A DNA stretch of 24,594 bases from JAOUEE01 sp051011595 (GCA_051011595.1 JBPCTQ010000185.1:1-24594), one strand, 5' to 3'. Shown: positions 15,748 through 22,982, numbered from the stretch's first letter. The notes: generated by a model from the letters alone, not told the origin. Numbers and translations: made by a program.

Positions 15748-15763
15748 GTTAGGCGCGCTTTAC
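15748..15763 (+). promoter_or_regulatory. Candidate metal-regulator operator over the -35 box
   Basis: GTTAGGCGCGCTTTAC is an imperfect palindrome (6 of 8 base pairs symmetric) that overlaps the -35 box of the binding-protein promoter. The left half resembles the TTAGG half-site of DtxR/IdeR operators, but the full 19-bp consensus is not met. Position and the nearby DtxR-family gene suggest a repressor site; this is inference. Confidence 0.4.
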
Positions 15764-15789
15764 ATCGGGCGGCAACCAGTGCATACACT
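15759..15789 (+). promoter_or_regulatory. Promoter of the iron-binding lipoprotein gene
   Basis: TTTACA (15759-15764) as -35 and TACACT (15784-15789) as -10, separated by 19 bases. The -10 box ends 8 bases before the ATG at 15798 and there is no Shine-Dalgarno sequence, so the transcript is probably leaderless or nearly so. Confidence 0.6.
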
Positions 15790-15797
15790 GCGGCGCC

Positions 15798-16919
15798 ATG
15801 AAGAACCGATTCCTGAAATCGATGATCGTGTTCGTCGCCTCGCTGGTGTTCGTCGCCGGCTGCGGATCAGACGACGACTCCGGAGCCACCGACGACGCGA
15901 TGGCCACCACCACAGCCGACAGCACCGATGACTCAGCGGCCACCACGACGGGTGAGAGCACCGAGTGTGTCGAGAACACCGGCGAACAGCTCACCGTGTA
16001 CTCGGGGCGGTCCGAAGACCTGATCAGCCCCCTGTTCGACTCGTTCACCTGTGCGACCGGTGTCGACCTCCGCGTCCGGTGGGAGAGCTCCACCGATCTG
16101 GCCGTGCTCATCAACGAAGAGGGTTCGGCCACCGAGGCCGACGTCTTCTTGTCCCGCTCCCCCGGCCCGGTCGGGTTCCTCGAAGCCGAAGGGCACCTGG
16201 CCGTTCTCGACGACGAGGTACTCGAACTGGTCGAACCCGAATTCCGATCGGCGGCCGGCACGTGGGTGGGCTTCTCGGGCCGCAAACGGGTCCTGGTGAG
16301 CAACCTCGACACGGTCGCCGACGACGAGTTGCCGGCCTCGGTCTTCGACCTCACCGGCGACACCTATGAGGGGCGGGTGGCCATCCCGGCCACCAACGGC
16401 TCGTTCGAGGACTGGTTCACCGTGTTGCGTTCCGAGGTCGGCGACGAAGCCGCCACCCAGTGGCTCGCCGACATGGTGGCCAACAACGCCCGCTACTACC
16501 CCGACAACCGTTCGATCGTCGACGCCGTGGCTCGCGGCGAGATCGACATGGGGTTGGTCAACCACTACTACAACTACCAAGAGGTGGCCGTGCGGGGCGA
16601 CGAGCACCGAGCCCAGAACGTCGACTTCGAGGGCGGCGACGTCGGCTCGGTTGTCATCATCACCGCCGCCACGGCCCTGGAGTCGAGCGAGAAGCAGGAT
16701 CTGGCCAACCAGTTCATCGCCCACCTGCTGACCCCCGAGTCCCAGCAGTTCTTCACCGACGAGACCTTCGAGTACCCACTGGTCGAGGGGGTCACCCCCA
16801 ACACCGCGCTGCCGCCCCTCGAGTTCGGCGGCGTCGGGAGCGTCGACTTCGATGCCCTCGGCGGCGGATTCACCGAGACCGAACAGATCATTCAAGAGAG
16901 TGGCATCCTCAATCAGTGA
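15798..16919 (+). CDS. Ferric iron ABC transporter substrate-binding lipoprotein
   Basis: Surface lipoprotein of 373 residues. The signal peptide ends in the lipobox VFVAGC (lipid Cys22), followed by an acidic Ser/Thr/Asp linker to about residue 60. The binding domain starts EQLTVYSGRSEDLISPLF (64-80), the typical opening of FbpA/FutA-type iron-binding proteins. VNHYYNY at 254-260 carries the adjacent tyrosines (Y257, Y258) that ligate Fe(III) in that family. The protein should capture Fe(III) and pass it to the permease. It has its own promoter with a palindrome over the -35 box. Its end overlaps the start of the permease gene. A related substrate cannot be excluded, but the double Tyr favours iron. 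Confidence 0.92.
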   Translation: MKNRFLKSMIVFVASLVFVAGCGSDDDSGATDDAMATTTADSTDDSAATTTGESTECVENTGEQLTVYSGRSEDLISPLFDSFTCATGVDLRVRWESSTDLAVLINEEGSATEADVFLSRSPGPVGFLEAEGHLAVLDDEVLELVEPEFRSAAGTWVGFSGRKRVLVSNLDTVADDELPASVFDLTGDTYEGRVAIPATNGSFEDWFTVLRSEVGDEAATQWLADMVANNARYYPDNRSIVDAVARGEIDMGLVNHYYNYQEVAVRGDEHRAQNVDFEGGDVGSVVIITAATALESSEKQDLANQFIAHLLTPESQQFFTDETFEYPLVEGVTPNTALPPLEFGGVGSVDFDALGGGFTETEQIIQESGILNQ

Positions 16920-18531
16920 CGCCGGTCGGCGCGAACGAGCCCCGAGATGGCTGATGGCGGTGGCGATTCTGATCGCCGCCGCCTTCGCCTTTCCCGGGCT
17001 GTACCTGCTGTGGCGCAACATCACCACCGGTGCCGACCCGCTGGGAGTGCTGTTCTCGGATCGCACCCTCCCGCCGCTGTGGCGCTCGCTCCGCCTGGCG
17101 GTGCTGGTATCGCTCACCAATGCTTTCACCGGAACGGCGCTGGCCTGGCTCACCAGTCGCACCGACCTCCCCGGGCGCCGCCTGTGGCGCCTACTCCTCC
17201 CGTTGCCGCTCGTGTATCCGACCTTCGTCGGGGCGGCCGCCTTCATCCGCACGCTCAGTCCCGGCGGCCTGGCCAACGATGCCCTGGCCGACGTCGGTGT
17301 CACCCAGACCTTCGAGTTGCGCGGGCTGTTCGGTGCCTGGCTGGTGCTCAGCCTGTTCACGTACCCCTACGTCTATCTCCCCGTGGCGGCTCGACTGCGG
17401 GGCCTGAGCGGTTCGCTGGAGGAGAGCGCCCGACTGCTCGGTGACTCGGGGCTGGCCTGTTTCCGGCGCATCGTGTTGCCCCAGACGGCATCGGCGATCA
17501 CCGCCGGCACCCTGCTGGTCTTCCTCTACACGGTGAGTGACTTCGGGGCCGTGCAGCTGATGCGCTACGACACGCTCACCCGCGCCATCTGGACCACCCG
17601 ACTCAACAACCAACCCGTGTCGTTCGCCCTCAGCACCATCTTGTTGACCGTCGCCCTCGTGGTGGTGGTCGCCGAACGATTGGCCAGCCGCCGCTTTCCC
17701 GACCCGGCCCGGGTGGCCGCCGGACGTAATCCGCCGGTGAAGCTGGGCCGATGGATGCCGCTGGGTCTCGGCTTCGTGCTCATCACCATCACCCTGGGCC
17801 TGCTGGCCCCGGCGGCGGCACTGCTCGACTGGGCCGCCGACGGCATCAAATTGGCCCGGGAAGGCCAACGAGAGCTGCTGATCGACCGCGCCGAGCTGCT
17901 CGAAGCAACCTGGAACACCACCCTCGCCGCCACCCTGACCGCGGCCGCAGCGGTGGCGGCGGTGCTGCCCATCGCCTACCTGGTCAGCCGCTACCGGTCG
18001 CGGGTCGGCGCCGTGGCCGCGTCGATCGTCACCGCCACGTTCGCCCTCCCCGGCATTCTCGTGGCCCTGGCCGTGTTGTTCTGGACCATCGCCATGGCCA
18101 AACAGTGGCAATGGGCCGCCGACAACATCCGGGGCACGCTCACCATCCTCATCTTCGCCTACGTGGTTCGTTTCGGCGCCCAGGCGATGGGCGCCGCCCA
18201 GGTGGCGGTGGCGGCAGTGCCCGATCGCCTCAGCGAGGCGGCCCGCATCTTGGGGGCCGGTCCCCTCCGTCGACTACGTACCGTCGACCTCCCCATCATG
18301 GCGCCTGGCCTGTTGGCCGGCGCAGGGCTGGTCCTGCTGTCCACCATGAAGGAGCTGCCCATCACCTTGATCGTGGCGCCCTTCGACTTCCCGACCCTCA
18401 CCACCGAGACGTTCTCGGCCTTCGAGAGTGCCTTCACCGCCGAGGCGGGTGTGACGGCACTCACCCTGGTGGTGTTGTCGGCCATCCTCACCTGGTTCCT
18501 GGTGGTGCGCGGTGCCGACCACCTCGACTGA
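16900..18531 (+). CDS. Ferric iron ABC transporter permease, fused two-domain
   Basis: Integral membrane permease of 543 residues made of two fused binding-protein-dependent transport modules, as in FbpB. Each has an EAA loop that contacts the ATPase: EESARLLGDSG at about 174-184 and SEAARILGAGP at about 445-455, both followed by a LP motif. KELPITLIVAPFDFPTLTTETF near the C-terminus is typical of iron permeases. About twelve hydrophobic segments are visible. The start is uncertain: GTG at 16900 overlaps the binding-protein gene by 20 bases, ATG at 16954 gives a protein 18 residues shorter, and neither has a good ribosome site. It converges with the DtxR-family regulator gene, leaving 12 bases between stops. 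Confidence 0.9.
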   Translation: MASSISDAGRRERAPRWLMAVAILIAAAFAFPGLYLLWRNITTGADPLGVLFSDRTLPPLWRSLRLAVLVSLTNAFTGTALAWLTSRTDLPGRRLWRLLLPLPLVYPTFVGAAAFIRTLSPGGLANDALADVGVTQTFELRGLFGAWLVLSLFTYPYVYLPVAARLRGLSGSLEESARLLGDSGLACFRRIVLPQTASAITAGTLLVFLYTVSDFGAVQLMRYDTLTRAIWTTRLNNQPVSFALSTILLTVALVVVVAERLASRRFPDPARVAAGRNPPVKLGRWMPLGLGFVLITITLGLLAPAAALLDWAADGIKLAREGQRELLIDRAELLEATWNTTLAATLTAAAAVAAVLPIAYLVSRYRSRVGAVAASIVTATFALPGILVALAVLFWTIAMAKQWQWAADNIRGTLTILIFAYVVRFGAQAMGAAQVAVAAVPDRLSEAARILGAGPLRRLRTVDLPIMAPGLLAGAGLVLLSTMKELPITLIVAPFDFPTLTTETFSAFESAFTAEAGVTALTLVVLSAILTWFLVVRGADHLD

Positions 18532-18542
18532 CGGGTCGAGGT
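18521..18542. terminator. Bidirectional hairpin between the permease and regulator genes
   Basis: ACCTCGAC (18521-18528) and GTCGAGGT (18535-18542) form a perfect 8-bp stem with a 6-base loop that begins with the permease stop codon (18529-18531). The opposite gene stops at 18544. Confidence 0.55.
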
Positions 18543-18543
18543 A

Positions 18544-19215
18544 CTACTGCGCCGAAACCAGGATGCGGGCCGCGGCAAACGCCCCGACCCCCACATGGCT
18601 GCCGTCGATCTCGACGGTGGTGGTGCCATCAGGTGAGCTCGCCGTGACCCGACCCGACTTGCCGGGCTGAATCGACGACAACTCGAGGAACTCGAGCAGC
18701 CCGTCTCGGAACTCGAGCTCTTCGGGGATTCGTTCGATGGTGAAGTGGGCGCCGGCCGGAAGGTCCCGCAACACGTCGGTGTCGCTCGGGGCCACGTAAC
18801 CCGAACCGGGGATGGGATTGCCGTGCGGGCAGGTGGTGGGGTCATCGAGCACCCGGACCAGGGCGGCCTCGACCGGGCGGGAGATGACGTGCTCCCACTT
18901 GCCGGCCTCGTGATGGGCCTCGCTCCACGACAGACCGAGGATGTCGGTCAAGAACCGCTCGGCGAGGCGGTGGCGGCGCACCACACGATTGGCCAGGTCG
19001 GCGCCTTCGCCGGTGAGGTGGATTTCACCGCCGGTGACCTCGACCAGACCGTCACGCTCGAGCTTGCGGGCCATCTCCGACACGGCCGGTCGCGACACGT
19101 CGAGCCGTTCGGCAATCCGAGCCTGGATGACGGGCACACCGTCTTCGGCCAGCTCGAAGATGGTCTCGCAGTACTCCTCGAATGCGGGGTGATACTCGGG
19201 AGCCTCGTAGGTCAC
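18544..19215 (-). CDS. DtxR-family metal-dependent transcriptional regulator
   Basis: A 223-residue repressor-type protein. Residues about 8-70 form a winged helix (ARIAERLDVSRPAVSEMARKLERDGL), 75-145 the dimerisation/metal domain (VVRRHRLAERFL, KWEHV, GNPIPG), and about 150-223 an SH3/FeoA-like domain. Against my recollection of DtxR, H82, E86 and H101 match the ancillary-site ligands H79, E83 and H98, and E108 and H109 match E105 and H106. The primary-site ligands Met10 and Cys102 are replaced by E14 and G105. Iron or manganese sensing is therefore open. It starts with GTG at 19215, 6 bases after TAGAGT. It is convergent with the iron importer, its most obvious target. Confidence 0.93.
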   Translation of the reverse strand: MTYEAPEYHPAFEEYCETIFELAEDGVPVIQARIAERLDVSRPAVSEMARKLERDGLVEVTGGEIHLTGEGADLANRVVRRHRLAERFLTDILGLSWSEAHHEAGKWEHVISRPVEAALVRVLDDPTTCPHGNPIPGSGYVAPSDTDVLRDLPAGAHFTIERIPEELEFRDGLLEFLELSSIQPGKSGRVTASSPDGTTTVEIDGSHVGVGAFAAARILVSAQ

Positions 19216-19221
19216 GCCCCA

Positions 19222-19227
19222 ACTCTA
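19222..19227 (-). promoter_or_regulatory. -10 box giving a leaderless regulator mRNA
   Basis: On the minus strand this is TAGAGT, separated by exactly 6 bases from the GTG start at 19215. With normal -10 spacing, transcription would begin at the start codon itself. Confidence 0.55.
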
Positions 19228-19370
19228 CCGCTGCCGCCGTCGCTGTTCTCGTGCCACTCGGCAACCCGCGATCCCGACCGCCGTTGGTCACGAATCGATG
19301 CACATGATCGTCGACCAGATCGGCCCGGCCGGGGCGCCGCGTCGGCCGGACCCGAGCCTCCTGCGGGTGG

Positions 19371-19895
19371 TCACCCCCGGCGAGCGGCGAAGGCGGTGAC
19401 GAGCTCGTGCTGGGCCCCGGCTTCGGGGCCCCCCATCGGCCGGTGCGCTCGTACATGGCGCTGGGCGTCGTCGGCGGTCATACCCAGATCGATCAACACG
19501 CAGATGGCCATCGTCGGCGCACGCCCAAGGCCGCCGGCGCAATGCAGCACCAAACCGTCGCCGGCCCGAAGTCGCGCCTCCAGTACGGCCACCATGGGTT
19601 CGGCTTCCGCGACCGAAGGGGCGTGCAGATCGGGGATCGGGAACCAGTGCGCTCGGGTGCCGTGGTGGGCCCGCAGCCAGTCGAGATAGTCGGGGTACTC
19701 GCGGCGCAGATCGCTGGCCTCGTTGAAGCACACCACCGCGTCAGCCCCGCCGGCGCGGGTCAGAGCACGCTCCGGGTCGGGGCCGACGACCCGCTTGCCG
19801 CACAGCCACAGGGCACCCCCGTCGATGGGGAGCGGGATTCGATCGAGTCCCCCGTCGACGGATCGCTCGGGGGGCAGCGGCGCGCTCGAAGCCAT
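19371..19895 (-). CDS. Dual-specificity-phosphatase-like protein
   Basis: A 174-residue protein with the cysteine phosphatase signature HCAGGLGRAPT at 118-128 (HCxxGxxR[ST]: nucleophile C119, Arg125). D89 in FPIPDLHAP is a reasonable general acid. The frame also has GGADAVVCFNEASDL near 49-63 and DWLRAHHGTRAHWFPIPD, common in atypical dual-specificity phosphatases acting on phosphoproteins, phosphoinositides or nucleotides; the substrate is unknown. TACCGT on the minus strand (19904-19909) lies 8 bases before the ATG at 19895, suggesting a near-leaderless mRNA. The regulator gene follows 155 bases downstream on the same strand with its own promoter, so functional linkage is uncertain. Confidence 0.85.
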   Translation of the reverse strand: MASSAPLPPERSVDGGLDRIPLPIDGGALWLCGKRVVGPDPERALTRAGGADAVVCFNEASDLRREYPDYLDWLRAHHGTRAHWFPIPDLHAPSVAEAEPMVAVLEARLRAGDGLVLHCAGGLGRAPTMAICVLIDLGMTADDAQRHVRAHRPMGGPEAGAQHELVTAFAARRG

Positions 19896-19903
19896 GGCGA
19901 GCG

Positions 19904-19909
19904 ACGGTA
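19904..19909 (-). promoter_or_regulatory. -10 box of the phosphatase-like gene
   Basis: On the minus strand TACCGT lies 8 bases before the ATG at 19895, with no Shine-Dalgarno sequence. It fits the near-leaderless arrangement seen for other genes in this window. Confidence 0.4.
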
Positions 19910-19971
19910 GTCATCGGCCGGAACGGCCACCATTCAAGTTTTACCTGTCGCGCGTCGATGCCTCCACCGTC

Positions 19972-20841
19972 ATGCGACGATCACTCTTCCTCATCATCAC
20001 TCTGGCCGCGGCCCTGCTCGTTCCGGTCAACGCGGTCTCGGCGGCACCGGCGCTCAGCGACAGCGAAGAAGCCTTCGTGGCCGAGATCAACGAGACCCGG
20101 GCCGACGCGGGGGTTGGGCCGATGACGGTGCACCTCGAACTCTCGGCGCTGTCGCGGTCGTGGGCCCAGATCATGGCCAACAACGGGCAGCTGCAGCACG
20201 CCAGCCCCATCAGCGAGGGTCTCACCGATCCTTGGCTGTCGATGGGCGAGAACATCGGCTACGGCTACTCGGTGAGTGGCCTCATGGACGCCTTCCGGGC
20301 CAGCTCGGGCCACTACGCCAACCTGGTCGACCCCGACTACACCCACGTGGGAGTCGGTGTGGTCTTCAAGGGAAGCCAGATCTGGACCACCCACCGGTTC
20401 TTCGAGTCGCCCAACCCGCCCCCTCCGCCACCCCCTCCCCCGCCACCGCAGTTCTGCCAGGGTGAGCCGGCCACCATCGTGGGCACCGCCGGCGCCGACG
20501 AAATAGTGGGCACCGCCGGACCCGACGTGATCGTCGCCCTCGGCGGCAACGACTACATCAACGGCCGGGGCGGTCACGACCTCATCTGCGCCGGTGGCGG
20601 CAACGATGAGATCAACGGCGGAAAGGGTGCCGACGCCATCTACGGCCAGGGCGGCGACGACCTGGTCGTGGCCTCGGGCGGCAAGGACTTCGTCAACGGC
20701 GGTAGTGGCGACGACCAGCTGAACGGCAGCCTCGGCAAGGACCAGGTGTGGGGCGGCGGTGGCCTCGACGTGTGCTGGGGTGAACAGATGCGGTGTGAGA
20801 CCAAGTTCCGCACACTCCACAACGGCACCAAGCTCTACTGA
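19972..20841 (+). CDS. Secreted CAP/SCP-domain protein with polyproline linker and RTX repeats
   Basis: A 289-residue exported protein. Residues 1-25 are a Sec signal peptide (ending VSAAPA). Residues about 28-145 form a CAP/SCP (PR-1-like) domain, with H77 in LQHASPI, E93 in GENIGYG, H114 in SGHYANLV and H125 in YTHVGVGVV forming the usual His/Glu cavity. Eleven consecutive prolines at 149-159 link to RTX repeats (about 168-265, such as GGNDEINGGKGADAIYG). The end has a Cys pair. Bacterial CAP proteins are secreted with mostly unknown roles (lipid binding or proteolysis proposed). The RTX module resembles that of the large beta-helix protein. The ATG at 19972 lacks a Shine-Dalgarno sequence but gives a perfect signal peptide. 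Confidence 0.9.
   Translation: MRRSLFLIITLAAALLVPVNAVSAAPALSDSEEAFVAEINETRADAGVGPMTVHLELSALSRSWAQIMANNGQLQHASPISEGLTDPWLSMGENIGYGYSVSGLMDAFRASSGHYANLVDPDYTHVGVGVVFKGSQIWTTHRFFESPNPPPPPPPPPPPQFCQGEPATIVGTAGADEIVGTAGPDVIVALGGNDYINGRGGHDLICAGGGNDEINGGKGADAIYGQGGDDLVVASGGKDFVNGGSGDDQLNGSLGKDQVWGGGGLDVCWGEQMRCETKFRTLHNGTKLY
20461..20790 (+). repeat. RTX repeat-coding region of the CAP protein
   Basis: Degenerate 27-base coding units encode GGxGxDxUx nonapeptides expected to bind calcium. The lead-in FCQGEPATIVGTAGADEI closely resembles FCNGVQATMVGTNGPDNL of the larger RTX protein. Confidence 0.85.
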
Positions 20842-20842
20842 A

Positions 20843-20858
20843 CGCCTCGTCAGAGGCG
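20843..20858. terminator. Bidirectional hairpin between the CAP-RTX and amidohydrolase genes
   Basis: CGCCTC (20843-20848) and GAGGCG (20853-20858) form a perfect 6-bp stem with a GTCA tetraloop, directly after the CAP gene stop and 30 bases before the opposite stop. Confidence 0.55.
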
Positions 20859-20887
20859 ACACCGAACTCCCCTGTACGCGGCGTCGC

Positions 20888-21892
20888 TCAGAGGCGGTAC
20901 ACCCGCTGGGCCGTGCCGCTGAACATGGCCGTCTGTTCGGACTCGCTGTAGCCGGCCGCGATCTTCTTGAGCCCGTTCCAGAGCACGGCGTACGACACCG
21001 ACATCTTGTCGACCGGGAAGTTGCTCTCGAACATGCAGCGCTCGGGGCCGAAACACTCGATGGTGTGTTCGTAGTACCGCCGTTGGGTGGCCACGAACTC
21101 ATCGCTGGTGGGCGGCGCCGACGCCAGGTGCCAACCGAACCCGTTGTCGGGCATGGCCAGACCGCCCAGTTTGGCCACCACGTTCTCGCAGCCGGCCACG
21201 GCGGCGATGTCGGCCTTCCACTGGTCGAACAACTCATCGTGGCGCCCGGCGAACTGACCCACGCCAACCGGCGTGCCGAAGTGGTCGAGCACCATCACCG
21301 TGTCGGGTACGGCCCGGGCCAGCCCGGCGAACTCCATCAGCTGGTAGTGGTAGTGCCAGGTGTCGTAGGTGAGGCCGCGATCGCCCAACACCCGCAGGCC
21401 GTCACGGAAGGCGCCGTTCTGGGCCCGGTCAGGATCGGCGCCACCCGGAATCATCATGGCGGCCGGTTCGACGGCGTGAGCCAGAGCGTCCCGGATACCT
21501 CGGAACAGGCCCTGGCCGGCCTGCTCATGGGCGTCGAGTACCTCGGGTAGCCGCTCGCCCAGGGTGAGATCGGCGTGGCCGACGATGCCGGCAATGGGTG
21601 CCGCGTCGGGATGTCGTTGCGCCAGCTCCGCTGCGGCGGCGGCCACGAACTCGGTCTCACCCACCGGGCGGAGGTCGTCGGGCCCGTCGTCGCGGTAGCC
21701 GGCCGAGCATTCGACGAACACGGTGGCGACGACGTTGTGCCCGCTAGCGGTGTCACCGGCGAGGTCGTCGAGCCAATAGTCGATGAAACCGTCGGGCGGC
21801 CACAGGTGGTGGTGAGGATCGACGATGGGTCGATCGGCGTCGATTATCGGTTCGGCCACCTGGGCCAACCATTCCGGCGTGCCTGCATCCAT
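20888..21892 (-). CDS. Amidohydrolase 2 family metal-dependent hydrolase
   Basis: A 334-residue TIM-barrel hydrolase of the PF04909 group, which includes 2-pyrone-4,6-dicarboxylate hydrolase, 4-sulfomuconolactone hydrolase and decarboxylases such as aminocarboxymuconate-semialdehyde decarboxylase. Seen: IVDPHHHLWPP at 23-33 (metal-binding HxH), TVMVLDHFGTPVG in the middle, and CMFESNFPVDK near the C-terminus with the conserved Asp. The natural substrate is probably a lactone or small aromatic-derived acid, but this is not determined. The ATG at 21892 is chosen because GAGGA lies about 8 bases upstream; an in-frame ATG at 21934 would add 14 residues. It is divergent from the LLM oxidoreductase gene, which may share its pathway. 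Confidence 0.88.
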   Translation of the reverse strand: MDAGTPEWLAQVAEPIIDADRPIVDPHHHLWPPDGFIDYWLDDLAGDTASGHNVVATVFVECSAGYRDDGPDDLRPVGETEFVAAAAAELAQRHPDAAPIAGIVGHADLTLGERLPEVLDAHEQAGQGLFRGIRDALAHAVEPAAMMIPGGADPDRAQNGAFRDGLRVLGDRGLTYDTWHYHYQLMEFAGLARAVPDTVMVLDHFGTPVGVGQFAGRHDELFDQWKADIAAVAGCENVVAKLGGLAMPDNGFGWHLASAPPTSDEFVATQRRYYEHTIECFGPERCMFESNFPVDKMSVSYAVLWNGLKKIAAGYSESEQTAMFSGTAQRVYRL

Positions 21893-21969
21893 CGAGCCAT
21901 CCTCGGCGGATCCGGTGTCGGGTGCAACCGGCACCGCGACCGGCCAGGATCGGCGACCCCTGGTCGTGT

Positions 21970-21975
21970 CAGACT
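21970..21975 (+). promoter_or_regulatory. Weak -10-like box of the LLM oxidoreductase gene
   Basis: CAGACT ends 6 bases before the ATG at 21982, and no Shine-Dalgarno sequence is visible. The first base departs from the TANNNT pattern, so support is limited. Confidence 0.3.
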
Positions 21976-21981
21976 GCGACC

Positions 21982-22953
21982 ATGGACCTCCATTTCGGTG
22001 TATTCGTTCCCCAGGGCTGGAAGATGGAGCTGGCCGGCATCGACGACCCGGCCGCCAAATGGGCCACCGCGGTCGACGTGGCCCAGCGGGCCGAAGAGCT
22101 GGGGTTCGATTCGTTGTGGGTGTACGACCATTTCCACAACGTTCCCGTACCCGCCCACGAGGCGATGTTCGAGTGCTGGACGACGATGGCCGCCATCTCC
22201 CAGCGAACCGAGCGCATCAAGCTGGGCCAGATGGTCGGCTGTGCGCCGTACCGGACTCCGGGGCTGCTGGCCAAGATCACGTCCAACATCGACGTGATGT
22301 CCGGCGGTCGTCTCATCTGGGGGATCGGCGCGGGCTGGTACGAACACGAGTTCAAGGGGTACGGCTACCCATTCGAGGTACCCGCCGACCGGATTCGAGT
22401 CCTACGCGAGACCGTCGAGATCGTCACCGCGCTGTGGCGTGAGGCCGATGTCAGCTACCAGGGCCGTCATTTCCAGCTCGACGGCGCCCAGTGCGACCCC
22501 AAACCACTCCAACAGCCCCACCCGCCGGTGCTCATCGGCGGCGGCGGTGAACAGCTCACGCTCCGGGTCGTCGCCCGTCACGCCGACCTGTCGAACTTCT
22601 CCGGCCCACCCGACGAGTTCGAACACAAGTGCACCGTGCTCCGAGGCCACTGCGACGCCGTGGGCCGGGACTACGACGAGATCCAGAAGACCACCGGAGG
22701 CGAGATCTTCATCCGCGAGACCGAAGCCGAGGTGGTGGCCGCGGGCAGTCGTTCGTTCTGGGGTCAACCGGCCGGCGACTGGCGGGACGCCAATTTCGTG
22801 GGAACCCCCGAGCAGGTCACCGAGCAGATCCAGGCGTACATCGACCTGGGCTGCACCGGCTTCACACCGTGGTGCAGCGACTACCCCGAGACCGAGACCA
22901 TGACCCTGCTGGCCGAGCAGGTCGTGCCCGCCCTCCGCGACGCCAACCGCTGA
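21982..22953 (+). CDS. LLM-class flavin/F420-dependent oxidoreductase
   Basis: A 323-residue luciferase-like TIM-barrel oxidoreductase. Seen: LHFGVFVPQGW at the start, AEELGFDSLWVYDHF near 37-51, the central block PGLLAKITSNIDVMSGGRLIWGIGAGWYEHEFKGYG (split here as TSNIDVMSGGRL and GIGAGWYEHEF), and HPPVLIGGGGEQLTLRVVARHAD. In actinobacteria such proteins usually use coenzyme F420, but FMN is possible. The substrate is not evident. It is divergent from the amidohydrolase gene and convergent with the D-aminoacylase-like gene. The ATG at 21982 starts the recognisable domain and leaves a 6-base gap to a weak -10-like box. Confidence 0.93.
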   Translation: MDLHFGVFVPQGWKMELAGIDDPAAKWATAVDVAQRAEELGFDSLWVYDHFHNVPVPAHEAMFECWTTMAAISQRTERIKLGQMVGCAPYRTPGLLAKITSNIDVMSGGRLIWGIGAGWYEHEFKGYGYPFEVPADRIRVLRETVEIVTALWREADVSYQGRHFQLDGAQCDPKPLQQPHPPVLIGGGGEQLTLRVVARHADLSNFSGPPDEFEHKCTVLRGHCDAVGRDYDEIQKTTGGEIFIRETEAEVVAAGSRSFWGQPAGDWRDANFVGTPEQVTEQIQAYIDLGCTGFTPWCSDYPETETMTLLAEQVVPALRDANR

Positions 22954-22982
22954 GCCGACCCGATCAGCTCGGTGCCGGTTGG
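22943..22982. terminator. Inverted repeat across the convergent stops of the LLM and amidohydrolase genes
   Basis: CCAACCG (22943-22949) and CGGTTGG (22976-22982) are perfect 7-base arms. Inside are GAGC (22952-22955) and GCTC (22967-22970). The structure spans both stop codons (22951-22953 and 22964-22966) and could end both transcripts. Confidence 0.4.

Noticed and set aside
15933..17360. A 475-codon open frame antisense to the binding-protein and permease genes
   Set aside because: It spans the junction of two well-supported genes and has no recognisable domain.
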